This document shows positions 1 through 5,099 of a DNA stretch of 9,866 nt, piece after piece (the stretch's first letter is position 1; every line of letters starts with the position of its first letter). The stretch is taken from contig JAEZLU010000340.1 in NCBI GenBank assembly GCA_023415075.1, positions 1-9,866 of the forward strand, in the 5' to 3' direction. This DNA is from Bacillota bacterium (lineage in GTDB: Bacteria > Bacillota > Negativicutes > Sporomusales > UBA7701). The notes under the pieces are model-generated. The model was not told where the DNA came from. It saw only the letters and a list, made by a program, of their open reading frames with translations, and searched no databases. Made by a program: the position numbers and the translations under genes.

Positions 1-250
1 AGATGTGCTTGACGTCGCCCGGCCGCAACGGAAAGGCCTGGCCGTCGATGATATGGGTGCCGCCGCCGGAGACGACGCAGATTACCTGCTCGTCGCCGGA
101 GTGGAGGTGCTCTTCCTGGGTGGTGCCGGGATAAAAGGTTATCAGGCCGACACTCATTCTTTCGATATCCAGGTTGCTGGGCTCGACGAACCAAAGGATC
201 GAACCCCACTCGAAATTCTGGGTCTTGCCTAGCTGGTTGATCTCCGGCAC
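1..250 (-). CDS. Cupin-domain protein, N-terminal part (C-terminus beyond left edge)
   Basis: The minus strand from 250 is open to the window edge and gives 83 residues. They hold a clear cupin beta-barrel signature: PGTTQEEHLHSGDE around residues 41-54 supplies the HxH...E metal-ligand pattern of cupin motif 1, and LRPGDVKHI around 75-83 supplies the PG..H of motif 2. The start is a GTG at 248-250, preceded by GGAGG about 10 bases upstream (complement of 262-266). No ATG gives as good a start. A metal-binding role is expected from the family, but the substrate is unknown. The missing C-terminus may carry another domain, since N-terminal cupins are sometimes fused to sensory or DNA-binding modules, so single-domain versus regulator cannot be decided here. 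It is divergent from the DMT gene at 479. Confidence 0.8.
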   Translation of the reverse strand, partial: MPEINQLGKTQNFEWGSILWFVEPSNLDIERMSVGLITFYPGTTQEEHLHSGDEQVICVVSGGGTHIIDGQAFPLRPGDVKHI

Positions 251-314
251 TGTAATTTCACCTCCGCGTGGCCATATTTCTTGTAAATTAAACAAAAGCG
301 GCCGTTTACCTTTT

Positions 315-350
315 GGCGGTGAAAGGCAGATTATGCCGTCACCGCCTTTT
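315..350 (+). terminator. Hairpin plus T-tract in the divergent intergenic region (possible attenuator for the DMT gene)
   Basis: GGCGGTGA (315-322) pairs with TCACCGCC (339-346). An inner GGCA/TGCC pair (325-328 with 334-337) closes a five-base loop, and TTTT follows at 347-350 on the plus strand. Nothing codes toward it on the plus strand from the left within the window, so it would sit in the 5' leader of the transporter at 479, or stop transcription entering from the left. On the minus strand the hairpin is followed by A-rich rather than T-rich sequence, so the plus orientation is favoured. The remaining intergenic bases (251-478) show no further gene; a TATAAT at 458-463 is too close to the ribosome binding site to be a convincing promoter. 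Confidence 0.45.
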
Positions 351-478
351 AGCATTCGCCGTTTTTTGGTCCGGCCCTCCCAAGGGAATGAATCGCCGCC
401 GGCTTGTTACGCGTCGTTAGCCTAAAACCTGCCGGAGCGGCATAGTTTTTACTAATCTATAATCCGGAGGCTACACCG

Positions 479-901
479 ATGGTTTTTCTGTACGCCTTCG
501 TCGCCGTCCTCTGCCTGGGCCTTGCCCCCTTTTTCGGCAAATCGGTGATTAACTCGATAAATCCGCTGACCGCCTTCGCCATCCGCACGATCATCGCCGC
601 CGCCCTCGTCCTCAGCTGGCTGCTGATCAGCCCTGCGCATATCGAAGTTAGGGACCTGCCGCTGCGGTTCTGGCTTACTGTCACCCTCGAGGCGGCGGTG
701 GCCGCGGTTTTTGCCGATTTGGCCTATTTCTACGCCCTGGAAAAGGGGTCGATAAGCCAGGTCGCCCTGGTGATATCCTGTGCGCCGCTTGTGACGATGT
801 TCGTCGGCTACACGGCTTTCGGCGAGGTCCTCTCAGGCAGGCAGATTGTCGGTGCCCTGCTGATAACCGCCGGTCTGGTAATTATAAATCTCGATTATTG
901 A
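479..901 (+). CDS. Half-size EamA/DMT-superfamily membrane transporter
   Basis: A 140-residue, highly hydrophobic protein with about five predicted membrane segments (roughly residues 2-18, 31-50, 66-86, 93-113 and 120-137). The C-terminal half, with AYFYALEKGSISQVALV and GEVLSGRQIVGALLITAGL, is typical of a single EamA repeat of the drug/metabolite transporter superfamily. Most EamA proteins have two such repeats (about 300 residues). This one has one, so it would have to act as a homo- or heterodimer; no partner gene is visible nearby. The start ATG has GGAGG at 466-470, eight bases upstream. Substrate is unknown. It is the only plus-strand gene in the window, and a strong terminator follows about 90 bases downstream. 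Confidence 0.85.
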   Translation: MVFLYAFVAVLCLGLAPFFGKSVINSINPLTAFAIRTIIAAALVLSWLLISPAHIEVRDLPLRFWLTVTLEAAVAAVFADLAYFYALEKGSISQVALVISCAPLVTMFVGYTAFGEVLSGRQIVGALLITAGLVIINLDY

Positions 902-988
902 GCCGGTGCCCCCGAAAGGCCCCGCCCCACCAGCGCCCGCCGGCCAGCGGGCAGGCTGCGGGGACGCTGCTGTGCCGGTTTTCCGACA

Positions 989-1022
989 AACAAAAAACCC
1001 GGCTTATAGCGGGTTTTTTGTT
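989..1022. terminator. Bidirectional intrinsic terminator between convergent genes
   Basis: A 13-base-pair stem (989-1001 with 1010-1022) has CCCG/CGGG at its core, flanked by AAAAAA on the left and TTTTTT on the right, around an eight-base loop. The A/T-rich base of the stem gives a T-tract on either strand. It lies between the converging ends of the DMT gene (ends 901) and the XRE gene (ends 1032), so it can serve both. The preceding GC-rich stretch also contains a CCCGC/GCGGG hairpin (936-951), but without a T-tract. Confidence 0.9.
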
Positions 1023-1031
1023 ACCTGGCAG

Positions 1032-1346
1032 TCATGGCTCCTCTTTCACCGCCGCCAGTTGCTCGAGAAACCGCGACAGCAGTTCCCGCTGCCGGGGCGT
1101 GAGTCGACGGGCGGCCGCCACCAGACGTTCGAGGTCGGCCGGCGGCAGGACGTCAGAGGCGAAAAATTCGGCCAGGGTGACGCCGAGGGCCGTGCAGATG
1201 CGGGAGAGGGTTTCGATGGAGGGCGTCTTGATGTCGCGCTCCATTTGGCTGAGAAAAGGCTGCGACAGGTCGGTCTCGCCGGCCAGTTCCCCAAGGGTGA
1301 GGTTCCTGGCCTTGCGGAGGCCGCGAATCCGCTGTCCGATATCCAT
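1032..1346 (-). CDS. XRE-family helix-turn-helix transcriptional regulator
   Basis: A 104-residue protein. Residues about 4-60 form a Cro/C1-type helix-turn-helix: IRGLRKARNLTLGELA, then a recognition helix region around LSQPFLSQMERDIKTPS and ETLSRICTALGVTLAEFF. A short charged tail (about 70-104, LTPRQRELLSRFLEQL) probably mediates dimerisation. The frame is open up to an ATG at 1379, but the candidate promoter places the transcript start near 1378, and 1379 has no ribosome binding site. The ATG at 1346 (weak GGTGG upstream, then MDIGQRIRGL, the usual start of such proteins) is therefore preferred. It lies downstream of cysK in the same orientation. A link to sulfur metabolism is possible but rests on position only. 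Confidence 0.85.
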   Translation of the reverse strand: MDIGQRIRGLRKARNLTLGELAGETDLSQPFLSQMERDIKTPSIETLSRICTALGVTLAEFFASDVLPPADLERLVAAARRLTPRQRELLSRFLEQLAAVKEEP

Positions 1347-1358
1347 GTTTAACCACCG

Positions 1359-1399
1359 CACTTTTGTGTATTGGAACATCTACTATTATGGCAAAAGTG
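1359..1399. promoter_or_regulatory. Inverted repeat straddling the XRE promoter (probable operator)
   Basis: CACTTTTG (1359-1366) and CAAAAGTG (1392-1399) are perfect inverse copies 25 bases apart, centre to centre 33 bases or about three helical turns. One arm lies in the promoter spacer next to the -10 box, the other just downstream of the predicted start. Only one arm would be transcribed, so this looks like a DNA site rather than an RNA hairpin. Autoregulation by the adjacent XRE protein is the simplest inference. Confidence 0.45.
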
Positions 1400-1413
1400 G
1401 GCGGCGGATGCAA
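1385..1413 (-). promoter_or_regulatory. Candidate sigma-A promoter of the XRE gene
   Basis: On the minus strand TTGCAT (complement of 1408-1413) and CATAAT (complement of 1385-1390) are separated by 17 bases, giving an expected start near 1378. This leaves a leader of about 30 bases before the preferred ATG at 1346. The match is to the consensus only. Confidence 0.5.
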
Positions 1414-1455
1414 CCGGCAGCTTTCACAGGAGGCAAAACCGGGTAAGCGGCCGGC

Positions 1456-2397
1456 TTAGCCCTGAGCCTCCTGGAACAGCGGGGTCGACAGATAGCGCTC
1501 GCCGGTGTCGGGCAACAGGGCGACAATGGTCTTGCCGGCGTTCTCAGGCCGCAGAGCCAGTTGGCTGGCGGCGAAGGCGGCGGCGCCGCTGGAGATGCCT
1601 ACCAGAAGGCCTTCGGTTTTTGCGAGGGCGCGGGCGGTGGCGAAGGCTTCCTCGTTCTTGACTTTGATGATTTCGTCGATGATTTGCCGGTTAAGGACGT
1701 CCGGTACGAAACCGGCGCCGATGCCCTGAATTTTGTGCGGCCCGGGCTGGCCGCCAGAGAGCACGGGCGAGTCGGCCGGCTCGACGGCGACGATTTTAAC
1801 CGCCGGCCGGCGCTGTTTGAGGACTTCGCCGACCCCGGTGATCGTGCCGCCGGTGCCGACACCGCCGACGAAGATGTCGACCTGGCCGTCGGTGTCCTGC
1901 CAGATTTCTTCGGCCGTCGTCGCCCGGTGGATGGCCGGGTTGGCCGGGTTTTTGAACTGTTGGGGAATGAAGGAGTTCGCCGTTTCGGCCGCCAGTTCGT
2001 CGGCCCGTCTTATGGCTCCCTTCATGCCTTCGGCTCCGGGCGTAAGCACGAGTTCGGCCCCGAGGGCCTTGAGCAGGTTACGCCGCTCGATGCTGAAGGT
2101 TTCCGGCATGGTGAGGATAAGACGGTAGCCTTTGGCGGCGGCCACGAAGGCCAGGGCTATGCCGGTGTTGCCGCTGGTCGGTTCGATGATGACGCTGTTT
2201 TTGTTGATGAGGCCCCTGTCTTCGGCGTCCTTGATCATGGCGTAGCCGATGCGATCCTTGACGCTGGAAAGCGGGTTGAAGTATTCGAGTTTGACGACTA
2301 GCCTGGCCTTCAGGCCCTGGGTTTTGCTGTAGTTGGCCACTTCCAGCAGCGGGGTTTTGCCGATAAGGTCAGTGAGGTTGCGGGCGATTTTAGCCAT
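1456..2397 (-). CDS. cysK: Cysteine synthase (O-acetylserine sulfhydrylase)
   Basis: A full-length 313-residue PLP enzyme of fold type II that makes L-cysteine from O-acetyl-L-serine and sulfide in the cytoplasm. Visible hallmarks are the PLP-binding lysine in SSVKDRIG (K47), the substrate loop PTSGNTG (73-79), the phosphate-binding GTGGT (181-185) and the late GISSGAA serine region (267-273). The N-terminus LIGKTPLLEV is also typical. The start ATG has GGAGG eight bases upstream. It sits behind the trans-sulfuration gene but has its own promoter and a leader with an attenuator hairpin. Some relatives (B. subtilis MccA type) act as cystathionine beta-synthases, so this alternative is not excluded, but the motifs fit CysK well. 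Confidence 0.93.
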   Translation of the reverse strand: MAKIARNLTDLIGKTPLLEVANYSKTQGLKARLVVKLEYFNPLSSVKDRIGYAMIKDAEDRGLINKNSVIIEPTSGNTGIALAFVAAAKGYRLILTMPETFSIERRNLLKALGAELVLTPGAEGMKGAIRRADELAAETANSFIPQQFKNPANPAIHRATTAEEIWQDTDGQVDIFVGGVGTGGTITGVGEVLKQRRPAVKIVAVEPADSPVLSGGQPGPHKIQGIGAGFVPDVLNRQIIDEIIKVKNEEAFATARALAKTEGLLVGISSGAAAFAASQLALRPENAGKTIVALLPDTGERYLSTPLFQEAQG

Positions 2398-2426
2398 TTT
2401 TCATGCCTCCAGTTGGTTTATTTTTT

Positions 2427-2455
2427 CGCCAGGCCGTAGTGCCTGGGGTGTGGCG
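2427..2455 (-). other. Hairpin in the cysK 5' leader, downstream of the attenuator
   Basis: CCAGGC (2429-2434) can pair with GCCTGG (2441-2446); alternatively CGCCA (2427-2431) can pair with TGGCG (2451-2455). On the transcribed strand an A-rich stretch follows, not a T-tract, so it is not a terminator. It lies between the attenuator and the cysK ribosome binding site. It may only be a stabilising structure. Confidence 0.3.
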
Positions 2456-2474
2456 CCTACAACGGACTAAGGGG

Positions 2475-2520
2475 AAAAAAACAAGGCTGAGGATCAGTCC
2501 CGGTGGACGTCCTCAGCCTT
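2475..2520 (-). terminator. Intrinsic terminator/attenuator in the cysK leader
   Basis: An 11-base-pair stem, TCCTCAGCCTT (2510-2520) with AAGGCTGAGGA (2483-2493), has an inner GTCC/GGAC pair (2497-2500 with 2505-2508). On the minus strand it is followed by seven T residues (complement of 2475-2481). It lies downstream of the cysK promoter and upstream of the gene, so it must be conditionally read through; this defines an attenuation leader. Confidence 0.85.
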
Positions 2521-2550
2521 CAGTCGTTCTGATCGGCTGCCACTATTTAT
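2514..2550 (-). promoter_or_regulatory. Candidate antiterminator/regulatory RNA element in the cysK leader (copy 1)
   Basis: On the minus strand, AAAT..ATAGTG is followed by a small hairpin: CAGCC (complement of 2535-2539), GA, TCAG, a five-base loop, CTGA, A, then GGCTG (complement of 2514-2518). Its 3' arm is also the 5' arm of the downstream terminator, so the two folds exclude one another. The same block, with a compensated outer stem, recurs in the metQ leader. It contains no T-box motif (AGGGTGG...) or SAM-I features. The ligand or binding protein is unknown. Confidence 0.55.
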
Positions 2551-2558
2551 TTGCCTTC

Positions 2559-2587
2559 AGCTTACCACAGGCCGCCAGCTCTGTCAA
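2559..2587 (-). promoter_or_regulatory. Candidate sigma-A promoter of cysK
   Basis: On the minus strand a perfect TTGACA (complement of 2582-2587) is followed after 17 bases by TAAGCT (complement of 2559-2564), a weak -10. The expected start near 2552 puts the conserved leader block right at the 5' end of the transcript. It lies in the gap just after the trans-sulfuration gene, so cysK can be transcribed independently of the SAM-I operon. Confidence 0.6.
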
Positions 2588-2610
2588 TACGCGGCCGCCA
2601 GGGGGGGCGC

Positions 2611-3744
2611 CTAGGCCAGCGCCTGGGCGAGGTCCTCGATGATGTCGCCGACGTCTTCGATGCCCACCGACAGCCGCAGCAGTCTGTTGTCGATGCCGAG
2701 TTCGTCGCGGATGGCGGCCGGAATGTCGGCATGGGTCTGGACGGCCGGAAAGGTGATAAGCGATTCGACGCCGCCCAGGCTTTCGGCAAACCGCAGCAGC
2801 TTGACCCGCCGCAGGACCTGCGGCACAAGGGCCGCATCGTCGACCGCGAACGAAAGCATGCCGCCGTAGCCGGTCGCCTGGTAGTCGTGGACTCCTTTGC
2901 CGGGGTGGTCCGGCAATCCGGGGTAATAAACTCGGCGAACCCGCGGGTGACGCTGCAGCCAGAAGGCCGCCGCCTGGGCGTTGGCGCTGTGCCGCTCCAT
3001 CCTGAGGGCCAGCGTCTTGATGCCGCGGGTAAGCAGCCAGCTGTCGGCAGGACTGAGCACGCCGCCGGTCGAGTTCTGGATGAAGCCGATCTTTTCGGCC
3101 AAGGCCGGCTCGCGGGCAACGACCAGGCCGCATAGGAGGTCGTTATGGCCGGCCAGGTATTTGGTGGCGCTGTGGACGACGATGTCGGCCCCCAGGGCGA
3201 GCGGCCGCTGGTAATAGGGGGTGAGGAAGGTGTTGTCGACGATGGTATGGATGCCGCGGTCCCTGGCCAAGGTGGCGATGGCCCGGATGTCGGCGATTCG
3301 CATGAGCGGATTGGTCGGGGTCTCGAGGATGATGGCTTTGGTGGCCGGCGTGAGGGCGGCGGCGACTTTGGCGGTGTCGCTGGCGTCGACGAAGGTAGCG
3401 GTCAGTCCAAAGCGAGCAAATACTTTGTCCAGCAGGCGGTAGGTGCCGCCGTAGCAATCGGCCGCCACCACCAGGTGGTCGCCGGCGGCGTACAGCATGA
3501 GAACTGCCGTGAGCGCCGCCATGCCGGAGGCGAAGGCGAAACCGGCCGCCCCTTCCTCCAGGCGGGCGATGCCTTCTTCCAGCACTTTGCGGGTCGGGTT
3601 GACCGTCCGCGTGTAGTCGAAGCCGGTGCTCTCGCCCAGCGCCGGGTGGCGGAAGGTGGCTGTCTGGTATATGGGCGTGCTGATGGCGCCGGTTTTTTCG
3701 TCGGTGCACAGGCCGAGCTGGACAATGGTCGAGGTCAGTTTCAT
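2611..3744 (-). CDS. metB: Cystathionine gamma-synthase / trans-sulfuration PLP enzyme
   Basis: A 377-residue Cys/Met-metabolism PLP enzyme (fold type I). Seen: GFDYTRTVNPTRKVLE (41-56), FASGMAA (71-77), the YGGTYRL loop (98-104), the aspartate in IVDNTF (168-173), the PLP lysine in HSATKYLAGHND (K195) and the C-terminal RLSVGIED. Family members either make cystathionine or homocysteine from acyl-homoserine (MetB/MetI) or cleave cystathionine (MccB). Details such as GESTGFDYTRT, GHNDLL and ESLGGVESLITFPA resemble B. subtilis MetI, and the SAM-I riboswitch upstream favours methionine synthesis, but MccB-like function is not excluded. The ATG at 3744 (GAGGTGG upstream) is chosen over one 13 codons earlier that lacks a ribosome binding site. 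It follows the DUF2292 pair in one operon. Confidence 0.88.
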   Translation of the reverse strand: MKLTSTIVQLGLCTDEKTGAISTPIYQTATFRHPALGESTGFDYTRTVNPTRKVLEEGIARLEEGAAGFAFASGMAALTAVLMLYAAGDHLVVAADCYGGTYRLLDKVFARFGLTATFVDASDTAKVAAALTPATKAIILETPTNPLMRIADIRAIATLARDRGIHTIVDNTFLTPYYQRPLALGADIVVHSATKYLAGHNDLLCGLVVAREPALAEKIGFIQNSTGGVLSPADSWLLTRGIKTLALRMERHSANAQAAAFWLQRHPRVRRVYYPGLPDHPGKGVHDYQATGYGGMLSFAVDDAALVPQVLRRVKLLRFAESLGGVESLITFPAVQTHADIPAAIRDELGIDNRLLRLSVGIEDVGDIIEDLAQALA

Positions 3745-3802
3745 GGTCGCTGGCCACCTCTCTTTCGTTGCTGTCGCTGTCATGGCGTTAATGGTCGCCG
3801 GG

Positions 3803-3994
3803 TCAGATGCCTTCGCCGTTGAGCCCCTCGAGGCGGGGTAGCCGCTTTTTCTCGGTCCGCTCGATCTGGGTGACTTTGCCGTCCTTTATCAAAATGACAA
3901 CCTGCCCGTACTCGAGGCCGCTAAGGGCCGCGGTTATTTCCGCCCTGAGCCGCTGCCCGGCCGGTTGACCGGCCGCTGGTTTGCTGCCTTCCAC
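3803..3994 (-). CDS. DUF2292 (YezD-like) small protein, second copy
   Basis: A 63-residue protein matching the DUF2292/YezD pattern: a short N-terminal helix, then LEYGQVVILIKDGKVTQIER (27-46), a compact beta-strand pair ending in TEKKRLP. It starts at a GTG (3992-3994) with GGAGG eight bases upstream; the longer open frame lacks support. It lies 17 bases after the first copy, which shares YG.(V/I)......DGKV.QIE, so the pair arose by tandem duplication. It has an extra C-terminal tail (about 51-63) absent from the first copy. The family has no established biochemical function. Its place between a SAM-I riboswitch and a trans-sulfuration enzyme ties it to sulfur amino acid metabolism. Confidence 0.8.
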   Translation of the reverse strand: MEGSKPAAGQPAGQRLRAEITAALSGLEYGQVVILIKDGKVTQIERTEKKRLPRLEGLNGEGI

Positions 3995-4011
3995 TTTCCT
4001 GCCCTCCCGGT

Positions 4012-4176
4012 TTACGCCAGTCGGATTTTTTCGTTGATCTCGATCTGGATAACTTTGCCGTCCTGGACGACAACGGTGATTGAGCCGTAGCCGATGGCGG
4101 CGATCGCCGCCTCGATCTTCGCCCAGACCGACGGCGGCAGTTTGTCGGCCGCCGGTTTGCCGCCTGTGGTTGCCAT
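4012..4176 (-). CDS. DUF2292 (YezD-like) small protein, first copy
   Basis: A 54-residue protein: an N-terminal helix about residues 15-27, then IGYGSITVVVQDGKVIQIEI (28-47) and a terminal NEKIRLA. This is the DUF2292 pattern. The ATG at 4176 has a strong AGGAGG about seven bases upstream. The open frame continues upstream through the riboswitch, but that part is not coding. It is the first gene after the SAM-I terminator, so it is expected to be repressed when SAM is plentiful. Function unknown; a small regulatory or sulfur-handling role is only inference. It lacks cysteines, so it is unlikely to be a sulfur carrier by itself. Confidence 0.82.
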   Translation of the reverse strand: MATTGGKPAADKLPPSVWAKIEAAIAAIGYGSITVVVQDGKVIQIEINEKIRLA

Positions 4177-4212
4177 AGCTGTCCCCTCCTGCTGATATAT
4201 AGCCTCTCCCGG

Positions 4213-4245
4213 CAAACAAAAAATCCTTTCCCGAGGAAAGGATTT
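4213..4245 (-). terminator. SAM-I riboswitch terminator (DUF2292-metB operon)
   Basis: An 11-base-pair stem (AAATCCTTTCC at 4221-4231 with GGAAAGGATTT at 4235-4245) is followed on the minus strand by T6GTTT. The 5' arm, with CCTTTCCTC, can instead pair with GAGGAGAGG at the 3' side of the riboswitch P1 helix, the usual S-box antiterminator. Confidence 0.92.
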
Positions 4246-4262
4246 ACTTGCGATTGCCTCTC

Positions 4263-4364
4263 CTCTCATCTGCCAGGATTGCTCCTGCTGGAATTGGCAC
4301 CACTGCGCTGCGCGCCGGTTGCCGGGTGTCATCGGGCCAGTCCCTCGACCTCTCTGGATAAGAG
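4263..4364 (-). promoter_or_regulatory. SAM-I (S-box) riboswitch upstream of DUF2292-metB
   Basis: The minus strand carries the S-box core: P1 arm CTCTTATC, then AGAG, GAGGGA, GGCCCGATGA (kink-turn), CCCGGCAACC, GGTGCCAATTCC, and the closing P1 arm GATGAGAG. P1 can form eight pairs including a U-G. SAM binding stabilises P1, frees the terminator and turns the operon off. It is 97 percent identical to the second aptamer at 7204-7305 (three differences in 102 bases). Confidence 0.97.
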
Positions 4365-4385
4365 TGATTTATTTAGTTGTCTCTG

Positions 4386-4415
4386 ATATTAGCATATGGT
4401 TATCGGCGATGTCAA
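4386..4415 (-). promoter_or_regulatory. Promoter of the DUF2292-metB operon
   Basis: On the minus strand TTGACA (complement of 4410-4415) is separated by 18 bases from TAATAT (complement of 4386-4391). Start of transcription would fall near 4379, shortly before the riboswitch. The same boxes and spacing occur before metQ. No terminator hairpin is seen between the metI stop (4446) and this promoter. Confidence 0.75.
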
Positions 4416-4445
4416 TACCGGCCTCGAAAAAGATTTGGCGCACGG

Positions 4446-5099
4446 TTATCTTTTGGTCAGCCGCCGCGCCAGGTAGTCGCCGCCGGACTGGACAAGCTGG
4501 ACGGTAGCGATGAGTATGACGACGGTGGCCAGCATGACGTCCGGCCGGAAGCGCTGGTAGCCGTAGCGGATGGCCAGATCGCCCAGACCGCCGCCGCCTA
4601 CCGCCCCGGCCATCGCCGAGAAGCCGATCAGGCTGACGACGGTGATGGTGATGCCAAGGACGATCGAGGGCAACGCCTCGGGTATGAGCACTTTGCTGAT
4701 GATCTGCAGCGGCGAGGCTCCCATGGACTGGGCGGCTTCGACCACCCCGGGGTCGACTTCGCGGATGGCGGCTTCGACGATTCGCCCGAGGAACGGGGTG
4801 GCGGCGATGGCCAGGGGAACGATGGCGGCGTTGGTGCCGATCGAGGTGCCGACAAGCAGCCTGGTCAGGGGAATGATGGCCACCATGAGGATTATGAAGG
4901 GGGTCGAGCGGGTGGCGTTGACGACAGCCCCCAGAATGGCGTTGAGTTTCCGGTTCTCCATGATGTGGCCCCGGCTGGTGGTTACCAGGACTACGCCGAG
5001 GGGGATGCCGGCAAGGGTGGCGATGAGGGCCGAAACCGCCACCATGTAAATGGTCTCAGCCAACGAGTCAGCCAGTAATCCGATGATGTCTGGCGACAT
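4446..5099 (-). CDS. metI: Methionine ABC transporter, permease MetI
   Basis: A 217-residue integral membrane protein with about five membrane segments, the standard size for MetI. The cytoplasmic EAA loop that contacts the ATPase is visible at about 121-144 (EAAQSMGASPLQIISKVLIP). The C-terminal GAVGGGGLGDLAIRYGYQRF is characteristic of MetI permeases. The ATG at 5099 lies inside the 3' end of metN (32-base overlap), with GAGGTGAT about five bases upstream, which suggests translational coupling. It forms the membrane channel of the MetNIQ importer. Confidence 0.96.
   Translation of the reverse strand: MSPDIIGLLADSLAETIYMVAVSALIATLAGIPLGVVLVTTSRGHIMENRKLNAILGAVVNATRSTPFIILMVAIIPLTRLLVGTSIGTNAAIVPLAIAATPFLGRIVEAAIREVDPGVVEAAQSMGASPLQIISKVLIPEALPSIVLGITITVVSLIGFSAMAGAVGGGGLGDLAIRYGYQRFRPDVMLATVVILIATVQLVQSGGDYLARRLTKR

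Noticed and set aside
458..463. Perfect TATAAT as a -10 box for the DMT gene
   Set aside because: No -35 at the right spacing, and the transcript would start at or beyond the ribosome binding site (466-470).
251..478. Guanidine-type riboswitch upstream of the DMT transporter
   Set aside because: No ACGR-loop hairpin pair or ykkC core sequence could be found; only a simple hairpin with T-tract.
1444..1458. TAAGC/GCTTA hairpin at the cysK stop as a terminator
   Set aside because: Only five pairs and a short, interrupted T-tract (CCCGGTTTT); too weak to claim.
1561..2301. Long plus-strand open frame (246 codons) antisense to cysK
   Set aside because: Codon shadow of a clear GC-rich gene on the other strand; no ribosome binding site and low-complexity composition.
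2514..2545. Leader peptide starting at the GTG within ATAGTG
   Set aside because: No ribosome binding site, no cysteine or methionine codons, and the two copies give different short peptides (8 versus 4 codons including stop).
2398..2610. T-box (tRNA-Cys) leader upstream of cysK
   Set aside because: No AGGGTGG-type T-box sequence, no Stem I features and the leader is too short; the hairpin shared with metQ explains it better.
3145..3822. Long plus-strand open frame antisense to the trans-sulfuration gene
   Set aside because: Shadow of a conserved PLP enzyme; Gly-rich translation with no recognisable domain.
4177..4332. N-terminal extension of the first DUF2292 protein through the riboswitch
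   Set aside because: The region is SAM-I aptamer and terminator; a strong AGGAGG directly precedes the ATG at 4176.
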